A DNA stretch of 64,000 bases from Limnohabitans sp. (GCF_023910625.1 NZ_JAAVVW010000003.1:806001-870000), one strand, 5' to 3'; positions 1 through 9,930 are shown, counted from the first letter of the stretch. Made by a program: numbers and translations. Notes: generated by a model from the sequence alone, not told the origin.

Positions 1-1782
1 AGCGCGTCCATAGGTGTATTTGCGGACACCCAAGAATTCACTCAGCTTATCCGCATTCACCACCACCTGAGGCTTCATTTGCTTGAGCAGCAAACCCTTG
101 ACCACTTTGCGACAAATTTTGCCCAATTCGCGTTCAAGAGATCGAACACCAGCCTCACGGGTGTAGTAACGCACCACATCTCGAACGGCTTCTTCGGTCA
201 CCTGCAACTCGGTATCTTTCACCCCGTTGTTGGTCATTTGCTTGGGCAGCAAATATTTCATGGCGATGCTGGTTTTTTCGTCTTCGGTGTAGCCGGACAA
301 ACGGATCACCTCCATCCGGTCCAGCAGGGCCGAGGGAATGTTCATCGAATTGGAGGTGGCCACGAACATCACATCGCTCAGGTCAAAGTCGACCTCGACG
401 TAATGGTCACCGAAGGTGTGATTTTGCTCAGGATCCAGCACCTCCAGCAAAGCACTGGACGGGTCACCCCGAAAATCCGTGCCCAGCTTGTCGATCTCAT
501 CCAGCAAGAACAGCGGGTTCTTGGTGCCCACCTTGTTCAGGTTTTGCAGCACCTTGCCGGGCAAGGCGCCTATGTAGGTGCGGCGGTGACCACGAATTTC
601 GGCCTCGTCACGCATGCCACCCAAAGCCATGCGCACGTATTTCCGCCCCGTGGCCTTGGCAATGGATTGGCCCAGCGAAGTCTTGCCCACGCCAGGTGGC
701 CCCACCAGGCACAGAATGGGGGCCTTGACCTTGTCCACGCGTTGCTGCACAGCAAGGTATTCCAAGATACGGTCTTTGACCTTGTCCAGGCCGAAGTGGT
801 CCTGATTAAGCACCTCTTCGGCGTTAGCCAGATCGTGCTTGAGCTTGGTTTTTTTGCCCCAGGGCAAGCCAATGAGCACGTCCAGGTAGTTGCGCACCAC
901 CGAGGCTTCGGCCGACATGGGCGACATGAGTTTGAGCTTTTTGAGCTCGCCTTCGGCTTTTTTGCGGGCCTCGACCGACATTTTGGCGGCCTTGATCTTC
1001 TTTTCGATTTCCTCGATGTCCGCACCCTCTTCGCCATCACCCAGCTCTTTCTGGATGGCCTTGACCTGCTCGTTCAGGTAGAAGTCGCGCTGGTTTTTTT
1101 CCATTTGGCGCTTGACGCGGCCACGGATGCGCTTGTCCACATTCAGAATGTCAACCTCATGCTCCAACTGAGCAAACAGGTTTTCCAAACGCGACTTGAT
1201 GTTGGCCAAGTCCAGCACCTGTTGCTTGTTTTCCAACTTGAGCGGCAAGTGAGCTGCGATCGTGTCGGCCAGGCGTCCAGGATCATCGATGCTAGAAATC
1301 GAGGTCAGGATTTCCGGTGGGATTTTCTTGTTGAGTTTGACGTACTGATCAAACTGTTGCATGACCGCCCGTCGCAAGGCTTCAATTTCACTGCTGTCAT
1401 CGGACTGCTCAGAAACAGGGTCAACAGGCGTAACCGAGGCAACAAAATGGGCTTCAGTGTCCACAATGGTCTTGACCATGGCACGTTGCTGACCTTCAAC
1501 CAACACCTTCACTGTGCCATCAGGCAACTTCAGCATTTGCAAAATGGTCGAGACGCAACCCACATCAAACATGTCATCGACCGCAGGCTCATCCTTGGCT
1601 GCCGTTTTTTGGGCCACCAGCATGATCCGTCGCTCATCGGCCATGGCCGACTCCAGCGCCTTGATGCTCTTTGGGCGGCCCACAAACAGCGGAATCACCA
1701 TGTGAGGGAAGACCACCACATCGCGCAACGGCAACATGGGCAGGTCGATCGGGGCGGAAGGCAAAGGTGTGTGTCCAGACAT
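1..1782 (-). CDS. lon: ATP-dependent protease Lon (N-terminal 594 codons, cut by window edge)
   Basis: Lon is a cytosolic AAA+ serine protease that degrades misfolded and regulatory proteins. The gene reads leftward from ATG at 1782 and leaves the window in frame without a stop. The N-terminus carries the substrate-binding domain (LPLRDVVVFPHMVIPLFVGR near residues 18-37). A Walker A motif, GPPGVGKTS, lies near residue 360, as expected for Lon. The proteolytic Ser-Lys domain lies beyond the edge. It is the last gene of a tig-clpP-clpX-lon array, 99 bp downstream of clpX, the usual arrangement in proteobacteria. Identification is very secure; only completeness cannot be judged. Confidence 0.97.
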   Translation of the reverse strand, partial: MSGHTPLPSAPIDLPMLPLRDVVVFPHMVIPLFVGRPKSIKALESAMADERRIMLVAQKTAAKDEPAVDDMFDVGCVSTILQMLKLPDGTVKVLVEGQQRAMVKTIVDTEAHFVASVTPVDPVSEQSDDSSEIEALRRAVMQQFDQYVKLNKKIPPEILTSISSIDDPGRLADTIAAHLPLKLENKQQVLDLANIKSRLENLFAQLEHEVDILNVDKRIRGRVKRQMEKNQRDFYLNEQVKAIQKELGDGEEGADIEEIEKKIKAAKMSVEARKKAEGELKKLKLMSPMSAEASVVRNYLDVLIGLPWGKKTKLKHDLANAEEVLNQDHFGLDKVKDRILEYLAVQQRVDKVKAPILCLVGPPGVGKTSLGQSIAKATGRKYVRMALGGMRDEAEIRGHRRTYIGALPGKVLQNLNKVGTKNPLFLLDEIDKLGTDFRGDPSSALLEVLDPEQNHTFGDHYVEVDFDLSDVMFVATSNSMNIPSALLDRMEVIRLSGYTEDEKTSIAMKYLLPKQMTNNGVKDTELQVTEEAVRDVVRYYTREAGVRSLERELGKICRKVVKGLLLKQMKPQVVVNADKLSEFLGVRKYTYGRA

Positions 1783-1881
1783 GGTGTTTCCCTCAGGTCA
1801 ATTCAACTGCACATGGATGCTGCACCCGCGATTACAACCCATCGAGCAAAAGGGGTACTCATCAGGGGGGTGAATCTGTGC

Positions 1882-3147
1882 TCAGGCCTGCTTGGCCGAC
1901 TCGCGGTAAACCAGCAGCGGCGGCTTGTTGTCGTCGATGACCGACTCGTCCACCACCACTTTATCAACGTTCGCCTGGTTGGGCAATTCAAACATGGTGT
2001 CAATCAGCGCCTGCTCCATGATAGACCGCAGGCCGCGGGCACCGGTTTTTCGGGCCAGAGCCTTGCGGGCCATGGCCGTGAGAGCGTTAGGGCGCACTTC
2101 CAGTTCGACGCCCTCCATGGCCAAAAGTTTGGTGAACTGCTTGACCACCGCATTTTTGGGCTCGGTCAGGATTTGAACCAGCGCTTCTTCACTCAACTCG
2201 GCCAAAGTGGCCACCACTGGCAAACGCCCAACCAATTCAGGAATCAGTCCAAATTTGATCAAATCTTCCGGCTCGACCTCGTTGAACACGTCGGTGAGCG
2301 AGCGCTGCTTTTTGCTCTTGACGGTTGCGCCAAAGCCGATGCCGCCAGATTCGGTGCGGTTTTCAATGACTTTTTCCAGGCCCGCAAACGCACCGCCGCA
2401 AATGAACAGGATGTTGGTCGTGTCGATCTGCAAGAAGTCTTGATTGGGGTGCTTGCGTCCGCCTTGCGGGGGCACGCTGGCCATGGTGCCTTCGACCAGC
2501 TTGAGCAGGGCCTGCTGCACGCCCTCACCCGATACGTCGCGGGTGATGGACGGGTTGTCTGACTTGCGGGTGATCTTGTCGATCTCGTCAATGTAGACAA
2601 TGCCGCGTTGGGCACGCTCAACATCGTAATTGCAGGTCTGCAGCAACTTGGCGACGATGTTTTCGACGTCCTCGCCCACATAGCCGGCTTCGGTCAGGGT
2701 GGTGGCGTCGGCCATGACAAAGGGCACGTCGAGCATACGGGCCATGGTCTGCGCCAGTAAAGTCTTGCCCGACCCCGTGGGACCAATCAACAAAATGTTG
2801 CTCTTGGCCAGTTCGACATCGTCTTTTTTTGCGCCCTCTTTATGCTTGAGACGTTTGTAGTGGTTGTAAACCGCCACCGCCAAACTGCGTTTGGCCTTCT
2901 CCTGGCCAATCACATAATTGTCCAAGTTGGTCTTGATGTCCAGAGGTGTGGGCAAGCCCGCTTTCTCTGCATCAGCCACAGCAGTTGCGCCCAACTCGTC
3001 ACGTACGATGTCATTGCACAAATCAATGCACTCATCACAAATGAACACGGACGGCCCTGCAATCAGCTTTTTAACCTCATGCTGGCTTTTACCGCAAAAG
3101 GAGCAAAACAGGTTTTTTTCAGAAGTGGAGCCTTTTTTGTCGGCCAT
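1882..3147 (-). CDS. clpX: ATP-dependent Clp protease ATP-binding subunit ClpX
   Basis: This is the AAA+ unfoldase that feeds substrates to ClpP in the cytoplasm. At 421 residues it has normal length. The N-terminal zinc-binding domain shows Cys15, Cys18, Cys37 and Cys40. The Walker A motif GPTGSGKT lies near residue 120, a Walker B stretch IDEID follows, and the C-terminal part has the sensor-2 GARGLR motif. It lies 107 bp downstream of clpP on the same strand, with a terminator-like hairpin between them, so clpX may be transcribed partly apart from clpP. Confidence 0.98.
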   Translation of the reverse strand: MADKKGSTSEKNLFCSFCGKSQHEVKKLIAGPSVFICDECIDLCNDIVRDELGATAVADAEKAGLPTPLDIKTNLDNYVIGQEKAKRSLAVAVYNHYKRLKHKEGAKKDDVELAKSNILLIGPTGSGKTLLAQTMARMLDVPFVMADATTLTEAGYVGEDVENIVAKLLQTCNYDVERAQRGIVYIDEIDKITRKSDNPSITRDVSGEGVQQALLKLVEGTMASVPPQGGRKHPNQDFLQIDTTNILFICGGAFAGLEKVIENRTESGGIGFGATVKSKKQRSLTDVFNEVEPEDLIKFGLIPELVGRLPVVATLAELSEEALVQILTEPKNAVVKQFTKLLAMEGVELEVRPNALTAMARKALARKTGARGLRSIMEQALIDTMFELPNQANVDKVVVDESVIDDNKPPLLVYRESAKQA

Positions 3148-3185
3148 AGATGTCGCCTCGGAAACCGGAATTCGTCAATGATAAC

Positions 3186-3224
3186 GAAAGAAAAACGGCG
3201 TTTACCCTTGGGAGGTCAACGCCG
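3186..3224 (-). terminator. Intrinsic-terminator-like hairpin between clpP and clpX
   Basis: Read on the minus strand, arms CGGCGTT (3218-3224) and AACGCCG (3196-3202) pair around a 15-nt loop and are followed directly by TTTTTCTTTC. This is the form of a Rho-independent terminator placed after clpP and before clpX. It may act as a partial terminator that sets the clpP:clpX ratio. Its function is inferred from structure only. Confidence 0.6.
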
Positions 3225-3254
3225 CTGGCTAGGTGCCCTACGAACTGGCCACGT

Positions 3255-3866
3255 TCAAGAGCGTTTGGAGATGACTTCGTCGATCAAACCGTAGTCTTTG
3301 GACTCGGTGGCCGACAGGTAATAGTCGCGTTCAGTATCGAACTCAATTTTCTCCAGCGGCTGACCGGTGTTCTCGGACAGGATGCGGTTGAGCTGAGCTC
3401 GGGTTTTGACGATCTCGCGGGCTGCAATTTCGATTTCGGTGGCCTGACCGCGTGCACCGCCTAATGGCTGGTGGATCATGACCTTGGAGTTGGGCAGCGA
3501 AAACCTCTTGCCCTTGGCACCCGAAGACAGCAAGAACGCGCCCATGCTGGCGGCCATGCCGTTGCACAGGGTGGAGACATCGGGCTTGATGAAGTTCATG
3601 GTATCGTAAATCGCCATGCCGGCACTGACCGAACCGCCGGGCGAGTTGATGTACAGAGAGATGTCCTTTTCAGGGTTTTCACTCTCCAAAAACAGCAACT
3701 GGGCCACGATCAGGTTGGCCATGTGGTCATTGACCTCCCCCACCAAAAAGATCACGCGCTCCTTGAGCAAACGCGAATAGATGTCGTAAGCGCGTTCGCC
3801 ACGGCCCGACTGCTCGATGACCATGGGGACCATGCCCAAGCTTGTGATGTCCAGTGTGCTCATCAT
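3255..3866 (-). CDS. clpP: ATP-dependent Clp protease proteolytic subunit ClpP
   Basis: ClpP is the tetradecameric serine peptidase that partners ClpX (and ClpA). It has 203 residues. The catalytic triad is visible as Ser107 in [11 protein letters not shown], His132 in VMIHQPLGG and Asp181 in TERDYYLS. The start is a double ATG (3866 or 3863), so the exact first residue is uncertain by one. It lies 118 bp downstream of tig, and both are on the minus strand. Confidence 0.98.
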   Translation of the reverse strand: MMSTLDITSLGMVPMVIEQSGRGERAYDIYSRLLKERVIFLVGEVNDHMANLIVAQLLFLESENPEKDISLYINSPGGSVSAGMAIYDTMNFIKPDVSTLCNGMAASMGAFLLSSGAKGKRFSLPNSKVMIHQPLGGARGQATEIEIAAREIVKTRAQLNRILSENTGQPLEKIEFDTERDYYLSATESKDYGLIDEVISKRS

Positions 3867-3919
3867 TTCTCCAAAAATATGAATAGGACTTTAACCTGAG
3901 TGATCAAGTCCCCAATGAG

Positions 3920-3966
3920 ATGGGGCTTGTCAGCCGAACCACAAGTTCGGCACAAGCCCCATTTTT
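3920..3966 (+). terminator. Long two-part hairpin between tig and clpP
   Basis: The outer arms ATGGGGCTTGT (3920-3930) and ACAAGCCCCAT (3952-3962) and the inner arms GCCGAAC/GTTCGGC form a nearly continuous stem with a CACAA loop. The T-run (TTTTT) follows on the plus strand, although both neighbouring genes read on the minus strand. On the minus strand it is therefore a stable hairpin without a U tail. It could stabilise or attenuate the tig-clpP transcript, or block antisense transcription. Confidence 0.5.
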
Positions 3967-3984
3967 CGAGGGAATCAAAACCGA

Positions 3985-5298
3985 TCAGGCTTGCTGACCC
4001 ATCAGTTCTTCAAACGAGATGGCTTTTTCAACCACTTTGGCCTGGCCCAACACAAATTCGGACACATTGCTCTCGATCACCACAGCCTCGACTTCGGCCA
4101 TGCGCTGGTTGTCGCTGTTGTACCAACGCACCACGTCGTCTGGGCGCTCGTAGCTGGAGGCCAGCTCCTGAATGTGGGCCTGGATCTGCTCGGGCTTGGC
4201 GTGCAAGGTATTGCCACGCACGACTTCAGCCACCACGAGCCCCAAGCGCACGCGCTGCTCGGCTTGGGGACGGAAGATGTCGTCAGGGATGGGGGCTTTG
4301 TCGGCGTCCTTGATGCCGCGTTGCTTCAGGTCGGCACGGGCACCGTCTTTCAGGCGTTCGATCTCGTTTTGCACGATGGCCTGGGGCAGGTCCAGCTCGG
4401 CCTTGGACACCAAAGCGTCCATGGCCGCTTGCTTGTTGCGGGCCAGCAAGCGGAACTTCACTTCGCGTTCGAGGTTTTTACGGATGTCCGTGCGCAGGCC
4501 ATCCACCGAGGCGTCGGCAATGCCCAAGGACTTGGCCAAGGCTTCGTTGATTTCCGGCAAATTGGCGGCTTCGATTTTCTTGACAGTGACCATGAAGTCG
4601 GCGGTTTTGCCCGCCACATCTTGGCCGTGGTAGTCGGCGGGGAACGCCAACGGGAAAGTCTTGCTTTCGCCGGACTTCATGCCGCGCACGGCCTCTTCAA
4701 ATTCCTTGAGCATCTGCCCGTCGCCCAGGATGAACTGGAAGTCTTCGGCTTTACCGCCAGAAAACACTTCGCCGTCGATCTTGCCTTCGAAATCGATGGT
4801 GGCGCGGTCGCCGTCTTGGGCAGCCGTGTCTTGAGAGCGCTGGGCGAAGGTACGGCGCTGCTTGCGCAGGATGTCCACGGTCTTGTCGATGGCGGCATCA
4901 GACACTTCGGCGGTCAATTTTTCGACTTCGGAGTCGGCCAGGTTGCCGAGCTTGACTTCGGGGTACACCTCGAAAATGGCTTCAAAGTGAAGCTCGCCTT
5001 CAGGCGCGCCTTCTTTTTCGGAAATGCGGGGTTGACCTGCGACGCGCACTTGCGCTTCGTTGGCAGCCACCGAAAAGGCCTCACCCACTTTGTCGTTCAT
5101 CACTTCGTATTGAACCGAGTAACCATAGCGCTGGGCGACCACATTCATGGGCACTTTGCCGGGACGGAAACCGTCCATCTTGACCGTGCGGGCCATTTTC
5201 TTCAGGCGTGCATCCACTTCGGACTGAATGGCCGTCACGGGCACAGTCAGGGTGATCTTGCGTTCCAGCTTTTCAAGGGTTTCAACAGTCACAGTCAT
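3985..5298 (-). CDS. tig: Trigger factor (ribosome-associated chaperone and prolyl isomerase)
   Basis: Trigger factor binds the ribosome exit tunnel and protects nascent chains. At 437 residues it is close to the family norm. The N-terminal ribosome-binding domain carries the signature GFRPGKVPMNVVAQRYG near residues 43-59. An FKBP-like domain (DRATIDFEGKIDGEVFSGG) lies around residues 155-175, followed by the helical C-terminal arms. It heads the minus-strand quality-control block tig-clpP-clpX-lon and lies just downstream of tRNA-Leu. Confidence 0.97.
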   Translation of the reverse strand: MTVTVETLEKLERKITLTVPVTAIQSEVDARLKKMARTVKMDGFRPGKVPMNVVAQRYGYSVQYEVMNDKVGEAFSVAANEAQVRVAGQPRISEKEGAPEGELHFEAIFEVYPEVKLGNLADSEVEKLTAEVSDAAIDKTVDILRKQRRTFAQRSQDTAAQDGDRATIDFEGKIDGEVFSGGKAEDFQFILGDGQMLKEFEEAVRGMKSGESKTFPLAFPADYHGQDVAGKTADFMVTVKKIEAANLPEINEALAKSLGIADASVDGLRTDIRKNLEREVKFRLLARNKQAAMDALVSKAELDLPQAIVQNEIERLKDGARADLKQRGIKDADKAPIPDDIFRPQAEQRVRLGLVVAEVVRGNTLHAKPEQIQAHIQELASSYERPDDVVRWYNSDNQRMAEVEAVVIESNVSEFVLGQAKVVEKAISFEELMGQQA

Positions 5299-5360
5299 CG
5301 TCGTTCTCGGTTAATTGAATGTCTCTCAGGCCGCAGGTAACCCATAGGCCAGAAGTCGGT

Positions 5361-5447
5361 TGGTGCGCGGGGCGGGACTCGAACCCGCACAGTGTTGCCA
5401 CCGTCAGGACCTAAACCTGGTGCGTCTACCAATTTCGCCACCCGCGC
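5361..5447 (-). tRNA. tRNA-Leu (anticodon UAG)
   Basis: The minus-strand sequence begins GCGCGGGTGGCG and ends in an encoded CCA. The 7-bp acceptor stem GCGCGGG/CCCGCGC, a long variable arm typical of class II tRNAs, and the T-arm GGGTTCGAGTCCC are all present. The anticodon stem CAGG/CCTG encloses TTTAGGT, giving anticodon TAG. It lies about 60 bp upstream of tig on the same strand. Confidence 0.95.
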
Positions 5448-5562
5448 AGTCCAAACAAAAAGGGCGGCAGGTCCATCTCACGGCCCTAAAGCCACCTGAC
5501 GCACCTGACCGCCCAGTTGAAATCGGTCAACGTTCTATTTTAGCCGCTTCAGTGGGTCAGAT

Positions 5563-8500
5563 TCAGGCACGGGTTTGATTGGGGCGCTCAATTTTGAACC
5601 AGGCCGCGTACATGGCTGGCAGCGCCAGCAGCGTCAAAGCCGTGGCCACGATCAAGCCGCCCATGATGGCCACCGCCATCGGCCCCCAGAAAATGCTACG
5701 CGACAAGGGAATCATGGCCAGCACCGCTGCTGCAGCGGTCAACACAATCGGGCGCAAACGACGCACAGCCGACTCCACAATCGCTTGCCAAGGGGCCATG
5801 CCCGTAGCCCGATCTTGCTCAATTTGGTCAATCAAGATGACCGAGTTGCGCTGAATCATGCCCATGAGCGCGATCACGCCCAGCAAGGCCACAAAGCCAA
5901 ACGGTCGGTCCAGCACCAACAAAGCACTGGCCACACCCGCCATGCCCAAGGGCCCGGTCAAAAACACCAGCATCGCGCGGCTGAAGCTTTGCAACTGCAG
6001 CATGAGCAAAGTAAAAGTGATGAACAGCATGACCGGCACACCCGCCGCGATGGACACCGAGCCTTTGGCGCTTTCTTCCACTGCGCCCGCCACCTCAATG
6101 CGGTAGCCACTCAAACCCTGCCCTTGCCAGGTGGCCTCGGTCATTTTCAGCTCGGGCAGCAACTGCGCCGTCACCGTGGCGCCCTGCAAGCCCTCGGCGA
6201 TGTCTGACTGCACGGTGATCGCAAACTGACGCCCTTCGCGCCACATCACACCTGGCTCCCAAGCCAACACCGGCGTGGCAATGTGCAGCAAAGGGATGAA
6301 CCGGCCTGAGGCCGTGGGCACATAAGCCTGACCCAGGTCGGACAAAGCATCGCGCTCGGCCAATGGCTGACGCAGCACGATCTCGATCAGCTTGTCACCG
6401 TCGCGGTACTGCCCCACCGCGCTGCCCGTCAGCAAGGTGCGCGTCGCTTGCGCGATGGACTGGCTGCTCACGCCCAATGCACGCGCCTTGGCTTGGTCAA
6501 CCACCAAGCGCACCGACTTGACCGACTCGTTCCAGTTGTCATTCACGTCGCGCGTGTTGGGGTTTTGGCGCATCTGGGTCTTGATCTCGTCGGCCTTCAG
6601 GCGCAAGACCTTGGGGTCCGGCCCCACCACCCGGAACTGCACCGGGTATGGCACGGGCGGGCCGCTGGGCAGCAGTTGCACACGCCCGCGCACTTCGGGA
6701 AACTCTTGCGCCAGCAAGGTGGGCAATTTGGCGCGCAGCACTTCGCGGGTTTTCAAGTCGGTGGGCTGCACGATCAGCTGCGACACGTTGGTCTGCGGAA
6801 AGACTTGATTCAGCGGCAGGTAAAAACGCGGCACGCCCGAGCCGACCCAGGCTGTGACCGACTTCACACCTTCTTCTTGCGCCAGGCGCTGCTCCACGCG
6901 CCGCGTGATGTCTTCACTGGCCTTGACCGGCGAGCCTTCGGGCAACCACAAGTCCATCATGATTTCCGGGCGTGAAGAATCGGGGAAGAACTGCTGCTGC
7001 ACCTTGCCCATGCCCACCATGCCCAGCGCAAACAAAGCGATGGTGATGCCAATCGTCTTCCAGCGGTGGGTGACGCACCACGTCACCCAGGCGCGAAAGT
7101 GCCGGTAAAACGGCGTGTCGTACATCTGTGGGGAGTCCAATTGCTCGGCCGCCACCGGATGCGCCGGGGGTTTGAGCAGCAAAGTGCCCAGATAAGGCAC
7201 AAAGTAAACCGAAGCCACCCAACTGACCAAAAGCGCCACCACCGTGACCGCAAAAATCGCGAACGTGTACTCGCCCGTTGTGGACTTGGCCATGCCAATC
7301 GGCAAGAAACCCGCCGCCGTGATCAAGGTGCCCGTGAGCATGGGCATGGCTGTGAGCTCGTAAGTGAAGGTGGCCGCTCGTACCTTGTCGTAGCCCTCCT
7401 CCATTTTGCGCACCATCATCTCCACCGCGATGATGGCGTCGTCCACCAGCAAGCCCAAAGCAATGATGAGCGAGCCCAGCGAAATTTTGTGCAGGCCGAC
7501 GCCCATGTAATACATCGCCAAAAACGTCACCGCCAGCACCAGAGGAATCGTGATGCCCACCACCAAACCGGGGCGAATGTCCAAAGTCCAGCGCCGCCAC
7601 AGGGGGTTGTTGCCAGGCCGCTTGTGCAGTCCCAGCGCCAAAAAGCTCACCGCCAACACAATGACCACGGCCTCGATCAGCACTTTGATGAATTCGTTGA
7701 CCGAACTGGCCACCGCGCTGGGCTGGTCCTGCACCTGGGTCAGGCTCATGCCCGCTGGCAAGCTGGCCTGTGTGGACGCGATCGCCAAGCGCAAGGACTT
7801 GCCCAGTGCGATGATGTCGCCGCCTTTGGCCATGGACACGCCCAGCGCAATGACCTCTTGCCCCTCATGGCGCACCTTCACACTGGCCGGATCGGCATAG
7901 CCGCGGCGCACCGTGGCGATGTCAGACAGGCGAATTTGCGCCCCCGAAGCGCCGCGAATCGGCAAGGACTTCAAATCGTCCAAACTCTGGAACTGGCCAC
8001 CCACCCGCACCTGCACCACATCAACTGGCGACTGGATGCTGCCGGCCGATTCCACCGCGTTTTGCTGGTTCAACTGTGCCACCACAGCACCCATGTCCAA
8101 ACCCATCTGCGACAGTTTCTTTTGCGAAACCTCCACAAACACCTTCTCGGCCTGCACGCCAAACAGCTCAACCTTGGCCACATCGGGCACGCGCAGCAGC
8201 AGCTGGCGCAAGCTGTCGGCCTGGGCCTTGATTTCGGCGGGCGTGAAACCCTCGCCGCCCAAGGCGTAAATCACGCCGAACACATCGCCAAACTCGTCGT
8301 TGAAAAACGGCCCGATCACACCCGGCGGCAAGCTGCCGCGCATGTCACCGATCTTTTTGCGCACGGTGTACCAAATGTGCGGCACCGCCCCGGGGTCCGA
8401 GTTGTCCTTGATCTGAAAAATGATCTGCGCCTCGCCCGGCTTTGAATAGCTGCGGATCTTGTCGGCAAAAGGCACCTCTTGCAATGTGCGCTCGATCTTG

Positions 8501-8718
8501 TCGGTCACCTGCTCAGCCACTTGCTCGGCCGTAGCGCCGGGCCAATAAGCCTGCACCACCATGGCGCGGAAGGTAAAAGGCGGGTCTTCGTCCTGCCCCA
8601 GCTGGAAATAAGACGCCATGCCCAGCACCATCAGCACCACCATCAGGTAGCGCGTCAGGGCCGGGTGCTCCAGCGCCCAGCGCGAGAGGTTGAATCGGGT
8701 GTTGTCTGGGCTGCTCAT
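5563..8718 (-). CDS. RND-family efflux permease (AcrB/HAE1-like inner-membrane pump)
   Basis: This is a proton-driven tripartite efflux pump subunit of 1051 residues. The layout is typical: one N-terminal membrane helix (TRYLMVVLMVLGMASYF), a first large periplasmic loop, a membrane block with the GLLVDDAIIAVE motif, a second periplasmic loop beginning after the helix near residue 560 (QQQFFPDSSRPE), and a C-terminal membrane block ending ALPAMYAAWF. It starts 4 bp after the adaptor gene, so the two are one operon. No outer-membrane channel gene is adjacent. Substrates cannot be told from sequence. Confidence 0.92.
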   Translation of the reverse strand: MSSPDNTRFNLSRWALEHPALTRYLMVVLMVLGMASYFQLGQDEDPPFTFRAMVVQAYWPGATAEQVAEQVTDKIERTLQEVPFADKIRSYSKPGEAQIIFQIKDNSDPGAVPHIWYTVRKKIGDMRGSLPPGVIGPFFNDEFGDVFGVIYALGGEGFTPAEIKAQADSLRQLLLRVPDVAKVELFGVQAEKVFVEVSQKKLSQMGLDMGAVVAQLNQQNAVESAGSIQSPVDVVQVRVGGQFQSLDDLKSLPIRGASGAQIRLSDIATVRRGYADPASVKVRHEGQEVIALGVSMAKGGDIIALGKSLRLAIASTQASLPAGMSLTQVQDQPSAVASSVNEFIKVLIEAVVIVLAVSFLALGLHKRPGNNPLWRRWTLDIRPGLVVGITIPLVLAVTFLAMYYMGVGLHKISLGSLIIALGLLVDDAIIAVEMMVRKMEEGYDKVRAATFTYELTAMPMLTGTLITAAGFLPIGMAKSTTGEYTFAIFAVTVVALLVSWVASVYFVPYLGTLLLKPPAHPVAAEQLDSPQMYDTPFYRHFRAWVTWCVTHRWKTIGITIALFALGMVGMGKVQQQFFPDSSRPEIMMDLWLPEGSPVKASEDITRRVEQRLAQEEGVKSVTAWVGSGVPRFYLPLNQVFPQTNVSQLIVQPTDLKTREVLRAKLPTLLAQEFPEVRGRVQLLPSGPPVPYPVQFRVVGPDPKVLRLKADEIKTQMRQNPNTRDVNDNWNESVKSVRLVVDQAKARALGVSSQSIAQATRTLLTGSAVGQYRDGDKLIEIVLRQPLAERDALSDLGQAYVPTASGRFIPLLHIATPVLAWEPGVMWREGRQFAITVQSDIAEGLQGATVTAQLLPELKMTEATWQGQGLSGYRIEVAGAVEESAKGSVSIAAGVPVMLFITFTLLMLQLQSFSRAMLVFLTGPLGMAGVASALLVLDRPFGFVALLGVIALMGMIQRNSVILIDQIEQDRATGMAPWQAIVESAVRRLRPIVLTAAAAVLAMIPLSRSIFWGPMAVAIMGGLIVATALTLLALPAMYAAWFKIERPNQTRA

Positions 8719-8722
8719 GCGA

Positions 8723-9895
8723 TCACCTCGGGCTGGCTGCAGCAGGGACCGATGCAGCAGCCGAGGCAGCAGGCACGGACGCTGGTGCCGACACAGGCGC
8801 AGCGCCGTACACCGTCACCTTCTCACCGGGTGACAAGACATGCGCCCCGGCACTGACCACCCTTTGACCGGGCTGGAGTCCCGAGCTGACCACCACCTCG
8901 TTGCCGTCGACCGGGCCCAGCTGAACCGCCTGGCTGTTGACCGTCATGGTCGCCTCATCCAATACCCAGACTGCCGTGCCCTGACCCTCCTGACGCAAAG
9001 CGCTGGTGGGCAGTTTGATGGCCGAGACCGCTGCACCGGACAGCCCGGGTGCGCGCACATTCAAAGTGGCCCCCAAAGGCAAACGCTCCCCGGCCTGCAG
9101 CGCCAGCTTGACGGTGTAGGTGCGCGTCACCGGATCGGCGCTGGCGCCCAATTCCCGAATTTTTCCTTTCAAAGGCTGACCCGTGCTGAGCAATGTGGCC
9201 GTCATGCTTTGACCGATTTTCAAGCCCAAAGCCAATTGCTCAGACACGGCAAACACGGCGTCACGCGGGCCATCGTGGGCCAGACGCACGATGGGTTGCC
9301 CAGCTGAGACCACCTGCCCCGCTTCGGCTTCGATGGCGGTGATCACGCCGGCATGGCTGGCGGTCAAACGCGCATAACCAGCCTGATTGCCTTGCGCCTG
9401 CGCTTGGGCTTTGGCCTGGTTCAAAGCCGCCTCGGCCGACTTCAGGCCGGCTTCGCGCCGCTCCAACTCGGCGCCGCTGATGAAGTTTTGCACCTTCAGG
9501 GCCTCAAAGCGCTTGAATTCTGCCGCAGCCAAATCGCGCTGACTTTGCGCAGCACTCACCTGCGCCTGGGCGGCCTGAGCGGCCAATTGAAAGTCTTGTG
9601 CGTCAATCAAGGCCAACAACTGCCCAACGGCCACCCGTTGCCCCACCTCGACAGGGCGCTGCACCAATTTGCCGCCCACCCGAAAACCCAGCCGAGACTC
9701 CACGCGCGCCCGCACTTCGGCCGAAAACTCACCGCCCACAACCAGATCGGTGCCGGACACCGTGATCAACTTGACCGCGCGCAAAGGCGCTGGTGGCGCT
9801 TCAGATTTGGAGCAGGCCAACAATGTGGTCAAAAGCGCCGCAAGTGCGCACCAATGGACAACTCGTCGCGTGGCGGGTAATAAAAAAGAGGACAT
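8723..9895 (-). CDS. RND efflux periplasmic adaptor (membrane fusion lipoprotein)
   Basis: This 390-residue adaptor links the RND pump to an outer-membrane channel. The chosen ATG at 9895 gives a lipoprotein signal (ALLTTLLACSK) whose Cys would be lipidated. The longer upstream reading frame lacks a signal and is less likely. The usual order follows: barrel-sandwich half (LGFRVGGKLVQRPVEVGQRV), an Ala/Gln-rich helical hairpin, and the second lipoyl half (HAGVITAIEAEAGQVVSAGQ). The C-terminus is rich in Ala-Pro-Ser. It is the first gene of a two-gene operon. Confidence 0.92.
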   Translation of the reverse strand: MSSFLLPATRRVVHWCALAALLTTLLACSKSEAPPAPLRAVKLITVSGTDLVVGGEFSAEVRARVESRLGFRVGGKLVQRPVEVGQRVAVGQLLALIDAQDFQLAAQAAQAQVSAAQSQRDLAAAEFKRFEALKVQNFISGAELERREAGLKSAEAALNQAKAQAQAQGNQAGYARLTASHAGVITAIEAEAGQVVSAGQPIVRLAHDGPRDAVFAVSEQLALGLKIGQSMTATLLSTGQPLKGKIRELGASADPVTRTYTVKLALQAGERLPLGATLNVRAPGLSGAAVSAIKLPTSALRQEGQGTAVWVLDEATMTVNSQAVQLGPVDGNEVVVSSGLQPGQRVVSAGAHVLSPGEKVTVYGAAPVSAPASVPAASAAASVPAAASPR

Positions 9896-9920
9896 GAAAT
9901 TCTCAAGGAATGGTAATGAA

Positions 9921-9930
9921 TGACTGGTCA
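9921..9930. promoter_or_regulatory. Small palindrome upstream of the efflux operon (possible operator)
   Basis: TGACTGGTCA is an inverted repeat with TGAC/GTCA arms, centred about 30 bp upstream of the adaptor start. Its form resembles TetR-family operators that control RND pumps, but no regulator gene lies next to it in the window. The assignment is tentative. Confidence 0.25.

Noticed and set aside
79-2562. An 827-codon open frame on the plus strand opposite lon and clpX
   Set aside because: It lies fully antisense to two secure genes, has the low-complexity His/Leu/Gly/Gln-rich look of a mirror frame in GC-rich DNA, and shows no domain.
3991-5340. A 449-codon plus-strand open frame opposite tig
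   Set aside because: It mirrors the trigger factor gene and has a His/Gly/Phe-rich composition typical of antisense frames; no motif is recognisable.
7066-8445. A 459-codon plus-strand open frame opposite the RND permease
   Set aside because: Antisense shadow of a clear membrane protein gene; rich in His, Gln and Arg, with no ribosome site.
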